From NCBI RefSeq assembly GCF_014641945.1, contig NZ_BMIJ01000001.1, positions 124,001-188,000 on the forward strand: 64,000 bases of DNA, written 5' to 3'. The notes below the pieces were generated by a model that was not told where the DNA came from, searched no databases, and saw only the letters and a list, made by a program, of their open reading frames with translations. This DNA is from Marinobacterium zhoushanense (GTDB taxonomy: Bacteria > Pseudomonadota > Gammaproteobacteria > Pseudomonadales > Balneatricaceae). A program made the translations under genes and the position numbers. Of the stretch, positions 9,021 through 18,447 are shown one piece after another; the first letter of the stretch is position 1; every line of letters starts with the position of its first letter.

Positions 9021-9635
9021 TTAACGCTCAGCCAGAGCCAGCTTGGCGCCCAGCAGGGCGAAGGTCGCCGCAAAACTGCGTTGCATATATTTTGCGACGC
9101 GCGGGGAACCCAGCACATGACGCCGAAAGCCGTTGGCCAGCAAACCATACAGCACGAATACCCCCAACGTCATCCCCATGAATACCAGCCCCAGCACAAG
9201 CATATGGGTCATCGGCGTCGTGGTAGTCTCGGGCACGAACTGCGGTAAAAAGGCGAGGAAAAACAGCGTAAGCTTGGGGTTCAGAATATTGATCAGAAAG
9301 CCCTTGAACGCCAGATCGAACATACTCCGGCCCTGTCCGCCTTGAGTCAACGCCAAACCACTGGTGTGTTTCCACATGCCCCAGGCCAGATAGAGCAGAT
9401 AGGCGACACCGGCAAACTTGACCACCTGAAACGCCAGCGCACTGGTATGTAGAATCACCGACAGCCCCAGGATAGAGGCCAGCATCGAAGGAAAGATCCC
9501 GAAGGTACAACCGATCGCGGCGAAAAGGCTGGCACGCAGGCCCAGGAAAAGGCCGGTGGATATGGTGTACAGCACACCGGTGCCCGGTATCAATACCACC
9601 ACCAACGACGTAAGCAGGAACTCGGTGCTGAGCAT
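9021..9635 (-). CDS. LysE/RhtB family exporter
   Basis: The 204-residue, roughly six-helix protein has the LysE-family N-terminus (FLLTSLVVVLIPGTGVLYTISTG) and the internal segment LNPKLTLFFLAFLPQF. Members export amino acids such as lysine, threonine or homoserine lactones. AAGGAGGG precedes the start. The segment VKFAGVAYLLYLAWGMW also fits the family. The actual substrate is not readable. A second LysE-type gene lies at 50681. Confidence 0.88.
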   Translation of the reverse strand: MLSTEFLLTSLVVVLIPGTGVLYTISTGLFLGLRASLFAAIGCTFGIFPSMLASILGLSVILHTSALAFQVVKFAGVAYLLYLAWGMWKHTSGLALTQGGQGRSMFDLAFKGFLINILNPKLTLFFLAFLPQFVPETTTTPMTHMLVLGLVFMGMTLGVFVLYGLLANGFRRHVLGSPRVAKYMQRSFAATFALLGAKLALAER

Positions 9636-9752
9636 CTTTCCCTCCTTGAAAACAGGTCCTTCGAGTCGTGCAGACAGTATACCGATTAACTGCCCGCTGA
9701 CAGCGACCGCCCCGGAAAAATCAACCCGGCGTCATCGCCCCACAAAGCGTGC

Positions 9753-10445
9753 TCACGGGACATAGACGTAAAACCACTTAACGTTCAGCAGAACATGAAC
9801 AAACTTGGCCGGGTCGGCCATACCCGTAAAGTGCAGATAGGATTTAACGGCGAACTGCTCCGGCGCCATCGCCATGTAGATCTCGCTGATCGAGTCCCCG
9901 GATTCCCAGGCCGATACCCCGGCATGCTCGATAATCTGCTGCCGGCGCAGCGCCGGTAACACGGCCAGCTGCGTCACGTAAGCCAGATACTCCTGAGCGG
10001 AATTGGACAGTCGCGCATTCGGACTGTTCTGATGAAACAGTGCGTGGGCCACCTCATGAGCCACGACACTGCGATAGTGCACGTGGTCGAAGTGCTGACC
10101 GTAAAGCGTCGAAAGTGCGCCCGTCTCAACCATCGACCGCATCGGCATCAGCTTGATCCGACCTTGCGACATATCGTAGCTACCCAATGCCTCGTTGCCG
10201 TAGTGCTCGGATACGCTGTCCACCAGGTCGATATCGATGATTCGCGTCGGGGTGACGCCGTAATCCGCCAGAAATGCCAGCGCGGAGGCCGCTCCCTGGC
10301 ATAGATCCTCCATCGCGACGGGCTGTGCTGAATGGACCTGTACCGGAACGTCTGAACATAGCTCCGAACGCGCCAGAACCGGTGTAAGGAGTAAGGGAAG
10401 CACTAGGAAAAGAGTGGTCTTCAGGATTCGTGAGAGGAGGCCCAT
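9753..10445 (-). CDS. Exported HExxH putative metallopeptidase (DUF6639-like)
   Basis: The 230-residue protein starts with a signal peptide (MGLLSRILKTTLFLVLPLLL, cleaved near VLA-R) and contains the zinc-protease signature HEVAH around residues 130-134, followed by a glutamate in QEYLAY about 20 residues on that could be a third ligand. It resembles what I recall of the DUF6639 family. A periplasmic peptidase role is plausible but unproven. GAGGTG precedes the start. The gene is single, with a hairpin upstream at 10534-10561. Confidence 0.65.
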   Translation of the reverse strand: MGLLSRILKTTLFLVLPLLLTPVLARSELCSDVPVQVHSAQPVAMEDLCQGAASALAFLADYGVTPTRIIDIDLVDSVSEHYGNEALGSYDMSQGRIKLMPMRSMVETGALSTLYGQHFDHVHYRSVVAHEVAHALFHQNSPNARLSNSAQEYLAYVTQLAVLPALRRQQIIEHAGVSAWESGDSISEIYMAMAPEQFAVKSYLHFTGMADPAKFVHVLLNVKWFYVYVP

Positions 10446-10533
10446 GGTGACACCTCAAGGATTAGGACGCTCTGATCGCCGGAGATGTGTTGAAGTATAG
10501 GGTGAGATTGGAATAGGCGCAGGCATAGAAACC

Positions 10534-10561
10534 CTGTCCCGGACGCAGCAAACCGGGACAG
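10534..10561 (-). terminator. Hairpin downstream of the 10590 gene
   Basis: CTGTCCCGG (10534-10542) pairs perfectly with CCGGGACAG (10553-10561) across a 10-base loop. It follows the stop of the leftward membrane-protein gene. The leftward trailing sequence (GGTTTCT) is only mildly T-rich. Confidence 0.55.
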
Positions 10562-10589
10562 CAAGATAGCAAACACTTCACAAAGCCCG

Positions 10590-11060
10590 TCAGTTAGCGG
10601 CGGAAGAGCGCTTGTGACTGAGATAAGCCCAAGAGTTTCGTACACCCCAGGCATGTACCAGCCCGATCGCCAGACAGATTAATGAGCTCCACACCCAGAA
10701 ACCGGCGCCAAGACTATCCACATACGGATGGCTCGACACCAGTGGAACGAAGAAGCCATAGGTACCACGGACGCAGTAAACCGCAGTAATCAATATCAGG
10801 CAGACTTTTAACCATGGCAGGCGCGGAATCAGTTTTGCTCCTGAAAAAGCGTAGAGCGCCCAGCCCACCAGAACCGAACAGATGCCCAGCGTGAGGATAG
10901 TCGGATAGATCTCCCCCCTTTCCGCCATCAGGGCCATCTCTTCCCCGGCGCCGAAGAATCGATACCAGTCGGGCCCGCCGAAGATAACCGCGATATGCAG
11001 AAGTGCGGCTAGCAGACTTAGGATACCGGCGGCAATTAGCGCTTTGTCTCTTTGATACAT
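10590..11060 (-). CDS. Four-helix membrane protein, unknown function
   Basis: This 156-residue protein has four predicted transmembrane helices (about residues 8-28, 50-72, 82-104 and 116-138). A strong AGGAGGGG precedes the ATG at 11060. I do not recognise the family with certainty. The layout is typical of small inner-membrane proteins in gammaproteobacteria. It sits after the HigA-like gene on the same strand with a 62-base gap, but no functional tie is evident. Confidence 0.65.
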   Translation of the reverse strand: MYQRDKALIAAGILSLLAALLHIAVIFGGPDWYRFFGAGEEMALMAERGEIYPTILTLGICSVLVGWALYAFSGAKLIPRLPWLKVCLILITAVYCVRGTYGFFVPLVSSHPYVDSLGAGFWVWSSLICLAIGLVHAWGVRNSWAYLSHKRSSAAN

Positions 11061-11122
11061 CGTCCCCTCCTTGGGTAAATCGCATTGTAGTCGGAATAGA
11101 GACCAGCATTGACGGAATGAGT

Positions 11123-11428
11123 TCAGCCTCTCCTGCCGGCCTCATACAGCTCCCACAACTGCTGCTTCTCCAGCCAGAACATCGGGGTGGTTCTGAAGAA
11201 GCCGGCCAGTTTCAATGCGGTGTCGGCGCTGATGGCGCGCTGGCCGTTGACGATCTCATTGACGCGGCGGCGGGAGATGCCGAGCTGGCGCGCCAGCTCG
11301 GCCTGGGAGATATGCAGGGGAATCAGGTAGCAGCGCTCCAGCAGCCGTCCCGGATGTTCTGGACGACGGCTGTGCCAGAGCGTGAGCGGGTTGGGGGCAC
11401 GCCGTACCCCCTCAGTCCGGCTTGTCAT
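11123..11428 (-). CDS. HigA-family antitoxin-like protein, no toxin beside it
   Basis: The 101-residue protein contains the HigA signature: HPGRLLERCYLIPLHISQAELARQLGISRRRVNEIVNG, then RAISADTALKLAGFF and FWLEKQ. In most higBA modules the toxin gene lies immediately upstream; here the upstream neighbour is hupC, whose end it overlaps by 17 bases, and the downstream neighbour is a membrane protein. It is therefore an orphan antitoxin-type DNA-binding protein. The N-terminal 20 residues before HPG are unusual, and no good ribosome-binding site is seen, so the start is uncertain. Confidence 0.75.
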   Translation of the reverse strand: MTSRTEGVRRAPNPLTLWHSRRPEHPGRLLERCYLIPLHISQAELARQLGISRRRVNEIVNGQRAISADTALKLAGFFRTTPMFWLEKQQLWELYEAGRRG

Positions 11429-12134
11429 CCTTGAACATGCGCCAGCCGCCGATCATGGTCGAGATCAGCGATTGGCGGGACATGATATCTTCGCGCACCG
11501 CCACATAGACGTGGGTCATGACGAAGATGATGATGTACCACATCCCCAGATGGTGCAGGGTGTGGACATCCTGGCTCTGGCCGACCAGCGGTATCACCCA
11601 GCCAAACATCTGATCCGCCCAGCTGCCCGCCCCCTGCCCCTCGCCGTATAGCGCGAAGCCGGTCAGGATCATGAAGGTGTTGCCGATCACGAAGAAGCAG
11701 AACATCGCCAGCTGTCCAAGCGGATTGTGGCCGATGTACTTCTTCGGCGTTTTCGCCATAAACAGGTACCAGCGCACCTCGTGCCATACTTCGGACCACC
11801 ATTTGGCACGCCACACCGGCACGATAAACAGCTCGCGCGAGTGGTTGTTGCCTACAAAGGCCCAGTAGATACGGCCGATGAAAGCGATTGCCAGAATGTA
11901 ACCCGCCGAGAAGTGGGCGAAGCGGATATAGCCCATCAGGAAGTTGTCGCTCGCCTCCCCCGGCACGCTCGGCAGCGGCGAGCCGATAAAGTAGCCGGTA
12001 ATGCTCAGTGTCAGGATGCAGAACACGGTGACCCAGTGCCAGAGGCGCAGAGGCGCTTCGTAGACGTAGACCGCTGTCTGCTTGCGTACCCTCTCCTCGC
12101 GGTCACCGAGTTCGAGTTGTTTTTCCAGTGCCAT
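11412..12134 (-). CDS. hupC: [NiFe] hydrogenase b-type cytochrome subunit
   Basis: The start at 12134 is chosen because GGAGGA lies eight bases upstream; a GTG 15 bases earlier would bury that site. The protein of about 240 residues is a four-helix dihaem cytochrome b of the HupC/HyaC type, with histidines in LRLWHW near the first helix and LHHLGMWYIIIFVMTHVY in the last. It anchors the hydrogenase to the inner membrane and passes electrons to quinone. It is the third gene of hupSLC, 42 bases after hupL. Confidence 0.93.
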   Translation of the reverse strand: MALEKQLELGDREERVRKQTAVYVYEAPLRLWHWVTVFCILTLSITGYFIGSPLPSVPGEASDNFLMGYIRFAHFSAGYILAIAFIGRIYWAFVGNNHSRELFIVPVWRAKWWSEVWHEVRWYLFMAKTPKKYIGHNPLGQLAMFCFFVIGNTFMILTGFALYGEGQGAGSWADQMFGWVIPLVGQSQDVHTLHHLGMWYIIIFVMTHVYVAVREDIMSRQSLISTMIGGWRMFKDDKPD

Positions 12135-12176
12135 CGCGGAATCCTCCACGGGCGTACTTAGCGCACGCCCTTACTG

Positions 12177-13985
12177 TCAGCGGATCTTCACCTTGGTCAG
12201 CTCCTGACCGCCCGGCGACATGACGTGTGTCGAGCAGGCCAGACAGGGGTCGAAGCTGTGCAGGGTACGCAGGATCTCCACCGGCTCATCCGGACGCTCC
12301 ATCGGCGTGTTCAGCAGCGCTGCTTCAAAGGCACCGATGTTGCCGTTATGGTCGCGTGGCGAGCCGTTCCAGGTAGTCGGCACAATCGCCTGGTAGTTGT
12401 CGATCTTGCCGTCCTTGATCTTGATCCAGTGCCCCAGCGCACCGCGCGGTGCCTCATTGATGCCGACGCCCTGCGCCTCTTTCGGCCAGCTGCTCGGATC
12501 CCACTTTTCCACGTTGGCGGTGGAACTGTCCCCAGCCTTGATGTTGTTCACCAGTGCATGCCAGTCATCAAGCATGGAATCGGCGCACAGCTCGCACTCC
12601 AGCGCCCGCGCCAAGGTGCGGCCCAGCGTCGAGGGCAGGAACTGCTTCAGCCCCAGATCGAGGCCGGTGGACTGGTTGAACGCGGACAGTGAGCGGTCCA
12701 CCTGCTCCTGCACGTATTCTTTGCCGGAAACGTAGGCGATGATGTAGCGCGCCAGCGGCCCCACCTCCATGGCGTGACCGCGCCAGCGCGGTGCCTTGAT
12801 CCAGGAGTATTTACCGGACTCGTCCAGCTCCTGGATATTGGTCTTGCTGCCCTTGGTGTTGGGGCCGAGTTCAAAGAGCGGCTCAGTCACCCCTTCCCAG
12901 GGGTGCAGCCCCTTGCTCTCGTCACCATCGTAGCTGTACCAGCTGTGGCTGACGAACTCCTGAATCTGCTCCGGATCGCGCACATCCACCGGATGTACCT
13001 CGTCCCAGTTACCGTTGACGATGGCACCCGCCGGCAGCAGGTCGGTGGACTTGTCGTAAGGCACCTGGGTGTAGGTACCGTAGGAGAGCACATTCTGCCC
13101 TGCCAGACCGCCGCCGTGGAGCCAGTCCTTGTAGATCCCGGCTACGGCCAGCACGTCGGGCAGGTAGACATTCCTGGTGAACTCGCGCGCTTCCTGAATA
13201 CGCTCCAACACGAAATTCAGGCTGGTCATGTTGACCGGCGCGCCGGCAGCCCCTACGTCGTCCAGATTGATGGCGCAGGCAACGCCGCCGACCATGTAGT
13301 TCGGGTGCGGGTTCTTGCCACCGAAGATGGTGTGGATCTTGACGATATCCTTCTGCAGATCCAGCGCTTCCAGGTAGTGCGCCACCGCCATCAGATCGGC
13401 CGCCGGCGGCAATTTGTAGGCCGGGTTATCCCAGTAGCCGTTGGAGAACAGACCCAGCTGACCGCTCTCGACAAACTTCTTCAGCCGCGTCTGCACATCA
13501 CGGAAGTAGCCAGGGCTGGATTTCGGGTGGTGCGGCGACACCATCTGCTGCAGCTCCGAAGTGGCTTTCGGATCCGCCTTCAGCGCGTTGACCGGGTTGA
13601 CCCAGTCCAGCGCATGCAGGTGGTAGAAGTGCACGATGTGATCATGCACCTGCAGCGTCTTGTCCATCAGGTGGCGGATCAGGTGCGCGTTATAGGGGAT
13701 CCGGATATCCAGCGCATCCTCCACCGCGCGCACCGAGGTCAACGCGTGGGTGCCGGTGCAGACCCCGCAGATACGCTCAACAAAGGCCCAGGCGTCACGC
13801 GGGTCGCGCCCCTTCAGGATCACCTCCAGCCCGCGCCACATGGTGCCGGTGGAAACCGCATTGCGGATGATGTTGTTCTCGTCGACGTTGACCTCGCAGC
13901 GCATGTGCCCTTCGATACGGGTCACCGGGTCAACGACGATGCGACGCCCTGAGTTGTCGAGATTAGCGGCGTTCAAATCGCTCAT
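12177..13985 (-). CDS. hupL: Uptake [NiFe] hydrogenase large subunit
   Basis: The 602-residue large subunit carries the Ni-Fe(CN)2CO site. The N-terminal motif [10 protein letters not shown] supplies Cys73 and Cys76, and the C-terminal motif DPCLACSTH supplies Cys581 and Cys584. A 15-residue tail follows His587 ([15 protein letters not shown]); in this class it is removed by a HupD-type endopeptidase after nickel insertion. The enzyme oxidises H2 at the periplasmic face. Its start overlaps the hupS stop as ATGA, which indicates translational coupling. The maturation genes (hyp, hupD) are not in the window. Confidence 0.97.
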   Translation of the reverse strand: MSDLNAANLDNSGRRIVVDPVTRIEGHMRCEVNVDENNIIRNAVSTGTMWRGLEVILKGRDPRDAWAFVERICGVCTGTHALTSVRAVEDALDIRIPYNAHLIRHLMDKTLQVHDHIVHFYHLHALDWVNPVNALKADPKATSELQQMVSPHHPKSSPGYFRDVQTRLKKFVESGQLGLFSNGYWDNPAYKLPPAADLMAVAHYLEALDLQKDIVKIHTIFGGKNPHPNYMVGGVACAINLDDVGAAGAPVNMTSLNFVLERIQEAREFTRNVYLPDVLAVAGIYKDWLHGGGLAGQNVLSYGTYTQVPYDKSTDLLPAGAIVNGNWDEVHPVDVRDPEQIQEFVSHSWYSYDGDESKGLHPWEGVTEPLFELGPNTKGSKTNIQELDESGKYSWIKAPRWRGHAMEVGPLARYIIAYVSGKEYVQEQVDRSLSAFNQSTGLDLGLKQFLPSTLGRTLARALECELCADSMLDDWHALVNNIKAGDSSTANVEKWDPSSWPKEAQGVGINEAPRGALGHWIKIKDGKIDNYQAIVPTTWNGSPRDHNGNIGAFEAALLNTPMERPDEPVEILRTLHSFDPCLACSTHVMSPGGQELTKVKIR

Positions 13986-15076
13986 GAATCCTGCTCTCCC
14001 TGATCTTTATGACTGCTGGATGCGACCCGCTTGATGGCACTGACGGCGGCATGGGCGGCAATGGCGGCGCCAACACCACCGGCCACAGCGGTGCCGATCT
14101 CGTCGGCGTTCTGCTCGATACCGAACTGTTTGATGTTGGTCAGGCGGTCATAGAAGGAGCCCTTGTCCCAGAAACCGTCTTCCGAGCAACCGATACAGCC
14201 GTGACCCGCCTGGATCGGGAAGGAAGTGCCCTCGTTCCAACGTACCGTCGAGCAGGCGTTGTAGGTAGTCGGCCCCTTGCAGCCCACCTTGTACAGGCAG
14301 TAGCCCTTGCGCGCGTTTTCGTCATCCCAGTGTTCGACGAACTGACCGGCATCGAAGTGCGGACGGCGGTAGCACTTGTCGTGGATACGCTGGCCGTAGA
14401 ACATCTTCGGACGCCCCTGACGATCCAGTTCCGGAATCTTGCCGAACGTCAGCATGTAGGTGATGACGCCGGTCATGACCTCGGCGATGGGCGGACAGCC
14501 CGGTACCTTGATGATCGGTTTGTCGGTGATCACCTTATGGATCGGCACCGCCTGGGTCGGGTTGGGACGTGCAGCTTGCACACAGCCCCAGCTGGCGCAG
14601 CTGCCCCAGGCGATCACCGCCTTGGCGTTCTTGGCCGCATGCTTGAGCTGATCCAGAAACGGTTTTCCACCGACAATGCAGAACATGCCATCCTCGTTCA
14701 ACGGCGGGTTGCCCTCGACGGCGAGGATGTACTCGCCCTTGTACTTCTCAAGGGTCTGTTCGAGTGCCGCTTCCGCCTGATGTCCGGCAGCGGCCATCAG
14801 CGTGTCGTCGTAATCCAACGAGATCATCGACAACACCACATCCTTCACCAACGGATGGGCGGAGCGAATAAAGGACTCGGAGCAGCAGGTGCACTCCAGG
14901 CCGTGCAGCCAGACCACGGGGGTACGCGGTTTGGTCTCCATCGCGTGGGCGATTTGTGGTGCGAAGCTGGGTCCAAGACCCAGCGCAGCCGCGGTCAGGC
15001 TGCTGTACTTCAACAGGCTGCGGCGCGTAATCCCCTGGCGCCGCATCACGTCATAAAAGGTTTCAATCTGGGACAT
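13982..15076 (-). CDS. hupS: Uptake [NiFe] hydrogenase small subunit, O2-tolerant type
   Basis: The 364-residue subunit holds the Fe-S relay. A Tat signal ([10 protein letters not shown], residues about 18-27) ends at AHA-45. Counting from Met46, the cysteines fall at mature positions 17, 19, 20, 115, 120 and 149 ([20 protein letters not shown]). That is exactly the six-cysteine arrangement of the proximal [4Fe-3S] cluster in O2-tolerant group-1d enzymes such as E. coli Hyd-1. A C-terminal hydrophobic helix ([18 protein letters not shown]) anchors it in the membrane. GGGGAG precedes the start. It heads the hupSLC operon and has a sigma-54-type promoter candidate upstream. Confidence 0.97.
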   Translation of the reverse strand: MSQIETFYDVMRRQGITRRSLLKYSSLTAAALGLGPSFAPQIAHAMETKPRTPVVWLHGLECTCCSESFIRSAHPLVKDVVLSMISLDYDDTLMAAAGHQAEAALEQTLEKYKGEYILAVEGNPPLNEDGMFCIVGGKPFLDQLKHAAKNAKAVIAWGSCASWGCVQAARPNPTQAVPIHKVITDKPIIKVPGCPPIAEVMTGVITYMLTFGKIPELDRQGRPKMFYGQRIHDKCYRRPHFDAGQFVEHWDDENARKGYCLYKVGCKGPTTYNACSTVRWNEGTSFPIQAGHGCIGCSEDGFWDKGSFYDRLTNIKQFGIEQNADEIGTAVAGGVGAAIAAHAAVSAIKRVASSSHKDQGEQDS

Positions 15077-15162
15077 GCCGTACTCCCCTAGGCTGGACCT
15101 GCCTTCTGCGGGCGGGTCGCCAGTCAGCTCTTATCGTTCTTGGGCAGAATCGGAAGATCTAG

Positions 15163-15178
15163 AGCAAGAAATGGCCCA
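15163..15178 (-). promoter_or_regulatory. Candidate sigma-54 promoter of hupSLC
   Basis: On the minus strand the site reads TGGGCC-N5-TTGCT. The GG (-24) and GC (-12) doublets are in the exact spacing of the consensus TGGCAC-N5-TTGCW. It points toward hupS and would give a 5' leader of about 75 bases. Sigma-54 with an NtrC-type HupR/HoxA activator is the known control of many uptake hydrogenases. No clear TTG-N5-CAA activator site was found upstream. Confidence 0.55.
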
Positions 15179-15313
15179 GTTTTTAAAATCCTTTTATTTC
15201 AAGCAATTAACTAAAAATCATGATCAACAATTCGGAATAGGAAGACAGGCGAAAACCAAAATGGAAAGTTGTTTGCCAGTTAACAATGTCTGCAAACCCT
15301 TAGCCCTTTCTGA

Positions 15314-15342
15314 CAGCCCGAAGGGCTGAGGTACACTCAGCC
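15314..15342. terminator. Overlapping hairpins at the SulP gene end
   Basis: Two mutually exclusive stems overlap: CAGCCC-GAA-GGGCTG (15314-15328) and GGCTGAG-GTACA-CTCAGCC (15324-15342). The second includes the SulP stop codon region. A TCTTTT stretch follows on the plus strand. It separates the SulP gene from the hupSLC promoter region. Termination is likely, but the direction is unclear. Confidence 0.45.
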
Positions 15343-17085
15343 TCGGTCTTTTGGGCACTGCTTAAAGATCCGGATAGCGCATCCGGTGCACTGCATACTC
15401 TTAAACTCGCTATCGATCAACGCTGCAAGAAGGTCATCCGGGGTCTGATAAAAAGAGTCTGTCTCCAACATTCCAGCAACACCCGAGGAAACCAACTCAT
15501 CGAAAGCAGTGTTTTTCAACTGCACGAGGCTAAGCCGCCCCCCCTGCTCCTGCAGGCGGCGCTTTAAGTCGAGCAACATCTGTGCACCGGACAAATCGAT
15601 AAAATTAACGCCCGAACAACAAAGCGCCAGGTGCGTGCACTCTGGAGCCGACGTTCTGAACTTTTCGATCTCATCCAGGATGTTGTCGACCGCACCGAAA
15701 AACAGCGAACCATCGATCCTCAAGAAGCGGATTGCGGGGCACTGTGTCAGATGAAATCGTTCGACGTTTCGCAAATCCGTACTGGCTTCAAGAGAACGCG
15801 GTGCCACGGCAATGACTCTCGGCTTAGAGGTTCGTTTCAGGTAGCCGATAATCGACAAGATGACACCAAGATAGATGGCAAACTCAAGCTGAACGAAAAG
15901 GGTCGCGATAAACGTGGTCAGCAACACGATCGTTTCCGAGCGGTTGAAACGCAGTATGGTTTTTATGTGGTGATAATCGATCAGGTTCCACGCTATAAGC
16001 AGAACCGCACCGCCCATCGCAGGAAGCGGCAGATAGGCTGTCATTTCAGGCAGAAACAGCAGAATCAGTAGTACAAAAACGGAGGCAAAAAGAGCAGCGA
16101 CAGGTGTCTTAGCACCGGCGTCAAAATTAACGCCCGAGCGTGTAAATGAGCCTGAACTCGCAAAAGAAGCGCAAAAGCTGCCTACCGTATTGGCCAACCC
16201 CTGACCTATGAACTCCTGATTACCGACGATGCGCTGCCCGGATTTTAGTGAGATAGCCCGCGCGATTGACACCGCCTCTACCAGACCCAGTATCGCCAGC
16301 GCGAAGGCCCCCGGGAAAAGGTCCGATATCAGTCCAAAAGACAGGTTCGGAACAGTCAACTCGGGCAACCCTGCCGGTACCGCGCCGACGAACGAAACCC
16401 CCTTGTCTCCTGCATCAACCAGCCATGCAACCAACATCGCAGCCAGCATGCCGATAAACATGGCAGGCAACTTAGAACTGATTCGTTTACTTATTAAACT
16501 TGCCGTTATCGCGGTCAACGCAATCAAGAGAGACCAGTAATTTGTTTCAGGTAGTTTATCGAGCAAAGCCGCCCAGGAGTCGACAAACCCTTGATTACGC
16601 CCTGAATGCACACCGATCACATGCGGCAGTTGACTGGTCGCGATCAGCAGAGCAGCGCCGGAGGTGAACCCTATAACGACTGTATGGGATATAAAGTTGA
16701 CCAGCCCCCCCATTCTGGCCATGCCAAGTGCTAGCTGGATCAGTCCAACCATCAGTGTGAGCGTGAAGACTGAGGAGATAAACTCCGGTGTACCGGGCGA
16801 CACAACGTTACTTACAACCCCCATCACCACGATCGAGATCGCAGCCGCCGGGCCAGTGATCATATGTTTGGAGGAGCCAAAAAAACTGGCCAATACCGGG
16901 ACGACAATGGCCGTATATAAGCCGTATTGCGCCGGCAATCCAGCAATCAGCGCATAGGCGATCCCTTGCGGCAGCACAACGATCGCACCTGTCAGCCCCG
17001 CCATCAGGTCTGACAGTAAGGTGCTTCCGTTCACCCTGGGCAGCCAGAGGATAAACGGGAATAGTTTGCTCAATGCGTTCAACAT
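15337..17085 (-). CDS. SulP family anion transporter with STAS domain
   Basis: The 582-residue protein has the SulP N-terminal signature (LSDLMAGLTGAIVVLPQGIAYALIAGLPAQYGLYTAIV), ten to twelve membrane segments, and a cytoplasmic STAS domain at about 440-560 (HLALCCSGVNFIDLSGAQMLLDL). SulP proteins move sulfate, bicarbonate or other anions, usually by proton or sodium coupling or by exchange. It lies downstream of a sulfatase on the same strand, so handling of the released sulfate is a reasonable inference. The C-terminus adds a short Cys-rich tail (CTGCAIRIFKQCPKD) that is unusual for the family and could bind metal. Confidence 0.92.
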   Translation of the reverse strand: MLNALSKLFPFILWLPRVNGSTLLSDLMAGLTGAIVVLPQGIAYALIAGLPAQYGLYTAIVVPVLASFFGSSKHMITGPAAAISIVVMGVVSNVVSPGTPEFISSVFTLTLMVGLIQLALGMARMGGLVNFISHTVVIGFTSGAALLIATSQLPHVIGVHSGRNQGFVDSWAALLDKLPETNYWSLLIALTAITASLISKRISSKLPAMFIGMLAAMLVAWLVDAGDKGVSFVGAVPAGLPELTVPNLSFGLISDLFPGAFALAILGLVEAVSIARAISLKSGQRIVGNQEFIGQGLANTVGSFCASFASSGSFTRSGVNFDAGAKTPVAALFASVFVLLILLFLPEMTAYLPLPAMGGAVLLIAWNLIDYHHIKTILRFNRSETIVLLTTFIATLFVQLEFAIYLGVILSIIGYLKRTSKPRVIAVAPRSLEASTDLRNVERFHLTQCPAIRFLRIDGSLFFGAVDNILDEIEKFRTSAPECTHLALCCSGVNFIDLSGAQMLLDLKRRLQEQGGRLSLVQLKNTAFDELVSSGVAGMLETDSFYQTPDDLLAALIDSEFKSMQCTGCAIRIFKQCPKDRG

Positions 17086-17101
17086 GTACTCCGGAGGGGA
17101 T

Positions 17102-17123
17102 TCGGCACCCGAACGGGTGCCGA
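17102..17123. terminator. Hairpin between sulfatase and SulP genes
   Basis: TCGGCACCC (17102-17110) pairs with GGGTGCCGA (17115-17123) across a 4-base loop. It sits 8 bases beyond the sulfatase stop and upstream of the SulP start. A T-run (GTTTT) exists only on the rightward side. It may terminate or attenuate transcription into the SulP gene. Confidence 0.5.
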
Positions 17124-17130
17124 GGCAGTT

Positions 17131-18447
17131 TTAACGCTGAGGCATATCCTTATAGGAGTACCCCAAACTCACCGTTGCATCTTCCGGAATCGGCGGGATG
17201 CTGTCGTTCCAGTCCAGCCACATCCTGCGCATCGCATCGAAGCGCTCAGGCTCCTTATGCCTGAGGTTGGCACGCTCTCGGGCGTCGTTGGTGACGTTGA
17301 ACAGGTATTCGTTGTCGTCGACCTTCAGATATTTCCAGTCACCAACCCGCACCGCTCGCTGGCTACGATGATTCATCCGCCAGTAGAGAGGACGCTCGAA
17401 CGCTTCAACTTCGCCATACAGCACAGCGCGCAGATCCACGCCGTCAGTCGCATAGTTCGGATCGGCTTCACCACCACCGATTTTCATCAGCGTGTATGAC
17501 CAGTCCATCGTCATGCACTGCTGAGCGCTGACCGTGCCGGCCTTGATGGCATTCGGCCAGCATGCAATCCAGGGTACACGAATACCGCCTTCGGTAAGGT
17601 CCATCTTGCCGCCAACCAGGGGCCAGTTATCGGAGAAGCGCTCCCCACCGTTATCACTGGTAAACACAATCAACGTATCGTCGGTGAGACCATGCTCCTC
17701 CAGTGCCTGCATGATTTGACCTATTCCCTCATCCATATGGTGGATCATGCGCTGATAGGTATGGATATTGCCGCCATCCAGGTGGAACAGATTGGTGAGC
17801 TCATTCGCCACAGCCTCATCATCACGGGTCTCCCACGGCCAATGCGGTGCCGTGTAGTGCAGGCTCAGGAAAAAAGGCGTACCGTTTTTCGCCTCCTCGG
17901 CCCGACGATGCACCAGATCGACCGCTCGTGCGGAAATCAGATCAGTCAAATAACCAATCTCGTAATGCTCCTCTTCATTGATATAGAGATCGTGATCGCC
18001 CTTACCGCTGATATGGTGGAAGTAATCCACGCCACCAGCCATGATGCCGTAGAACTCGTCGTAGCCCGATAAACGGGGACCGAAATGCGGCGGATATCCA
18101 AGGTGCCATTTACCGATCAGGCTGGTGTAATAGCCCGCCTTCTTCAGCTGCGAAGGAAGAGTCGGTATATGCGGCGGCAACCCAAGCGTCGGATCGCCTT
18201 TTGAACGGCTGTTGATCGGCTCTTCCAGCGCGCCGCGCAGGCGGTACTGATATGCCATGGTCATCAACGCAAAACGGGTGGGTGAACAGACCGGTGAGTT
18301 CGAGTAACCCTCGGTAAACATCATCCCCTGCTCTGCCAGCTTATCGATGTTTGGCGAGATCTTACCGAACTGCGCTTCTCGCCCGCCATAACAACCGAGA
18401 TCCGCGTACCCTAAATCGTCTGCAACTATGTAGATAATATTTGTCAT
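17131..18447 (-). CDS. Type I sulfatase, cytoplasmic type
   Basis: The start at 18447 gives 438 residues beginning MTNIIYIVADDLGY. Asp10 and Asp11 are metal ligands, and Cys54 in SPVCSPTR is the residue converted to formylglycine (motif C-x-P-x-R). GKWHLG, around residue 118, is also conserved. The usual TG after the motif is TM here. There is no signal peptide, so it should act in the cytoplasm and hydrolyse an imported sulfate ester. The ATG overlaps the TRAP permease stop as ATGA, which couples uptake and desulfation. The substrate is unknown. The required formylglycine-generating enzyme is not encoded in this window. Confidence 0.9.
   Translation of the reverse strand: MTNIIYIVADDLGYADLGCYGGREAQFGKISPNIDKLAEQGMMFTEGYSNSPVCSPTRFALMTMAYQYRLRGALEEPINSRSKGDPTLGLPPHIPTLPSQLKKAGYYTSLIGKWHLGYPPHFGPRLSGYDEFYGIMAGGVDYFHHISGKGDHDLYINEEEHYEIGYLTDLISARAVDLVHRRAEEAKNGTPFFLSLHYTAPHWPWETRDDEAVANELTNLFHLDGGNIHTYQRMIHHMDEGIGQIMQALEEHGLTDDTLIVFTSDNGGERFSDNWPLVGGKMDLTEGGIRVPWIACWPNAIKAGTVSAQQCMTMDWSYTLMKIGGGEADPNYATDGVDLRAVLYGEVEAFERPLYWRMNHRSQRAVRVGDWKYLKVDDNEYLFNVTNDARERANLRHKEPERFDAMRRMWLDWNDSIPPIPEDATVSLGYSYKDMPQR

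Noticed and set aside
12774..15091. Two long plus-strand frames opposite hupL and hupS
   Set aside because: Both are antisense to well-supported hydrogenase subunits.
15075..15329. Plus-strand frame between hupS and SulP
   Set aside because: It covers the hupS promoter region and ribosome-binding site, and its product resembles nothing.
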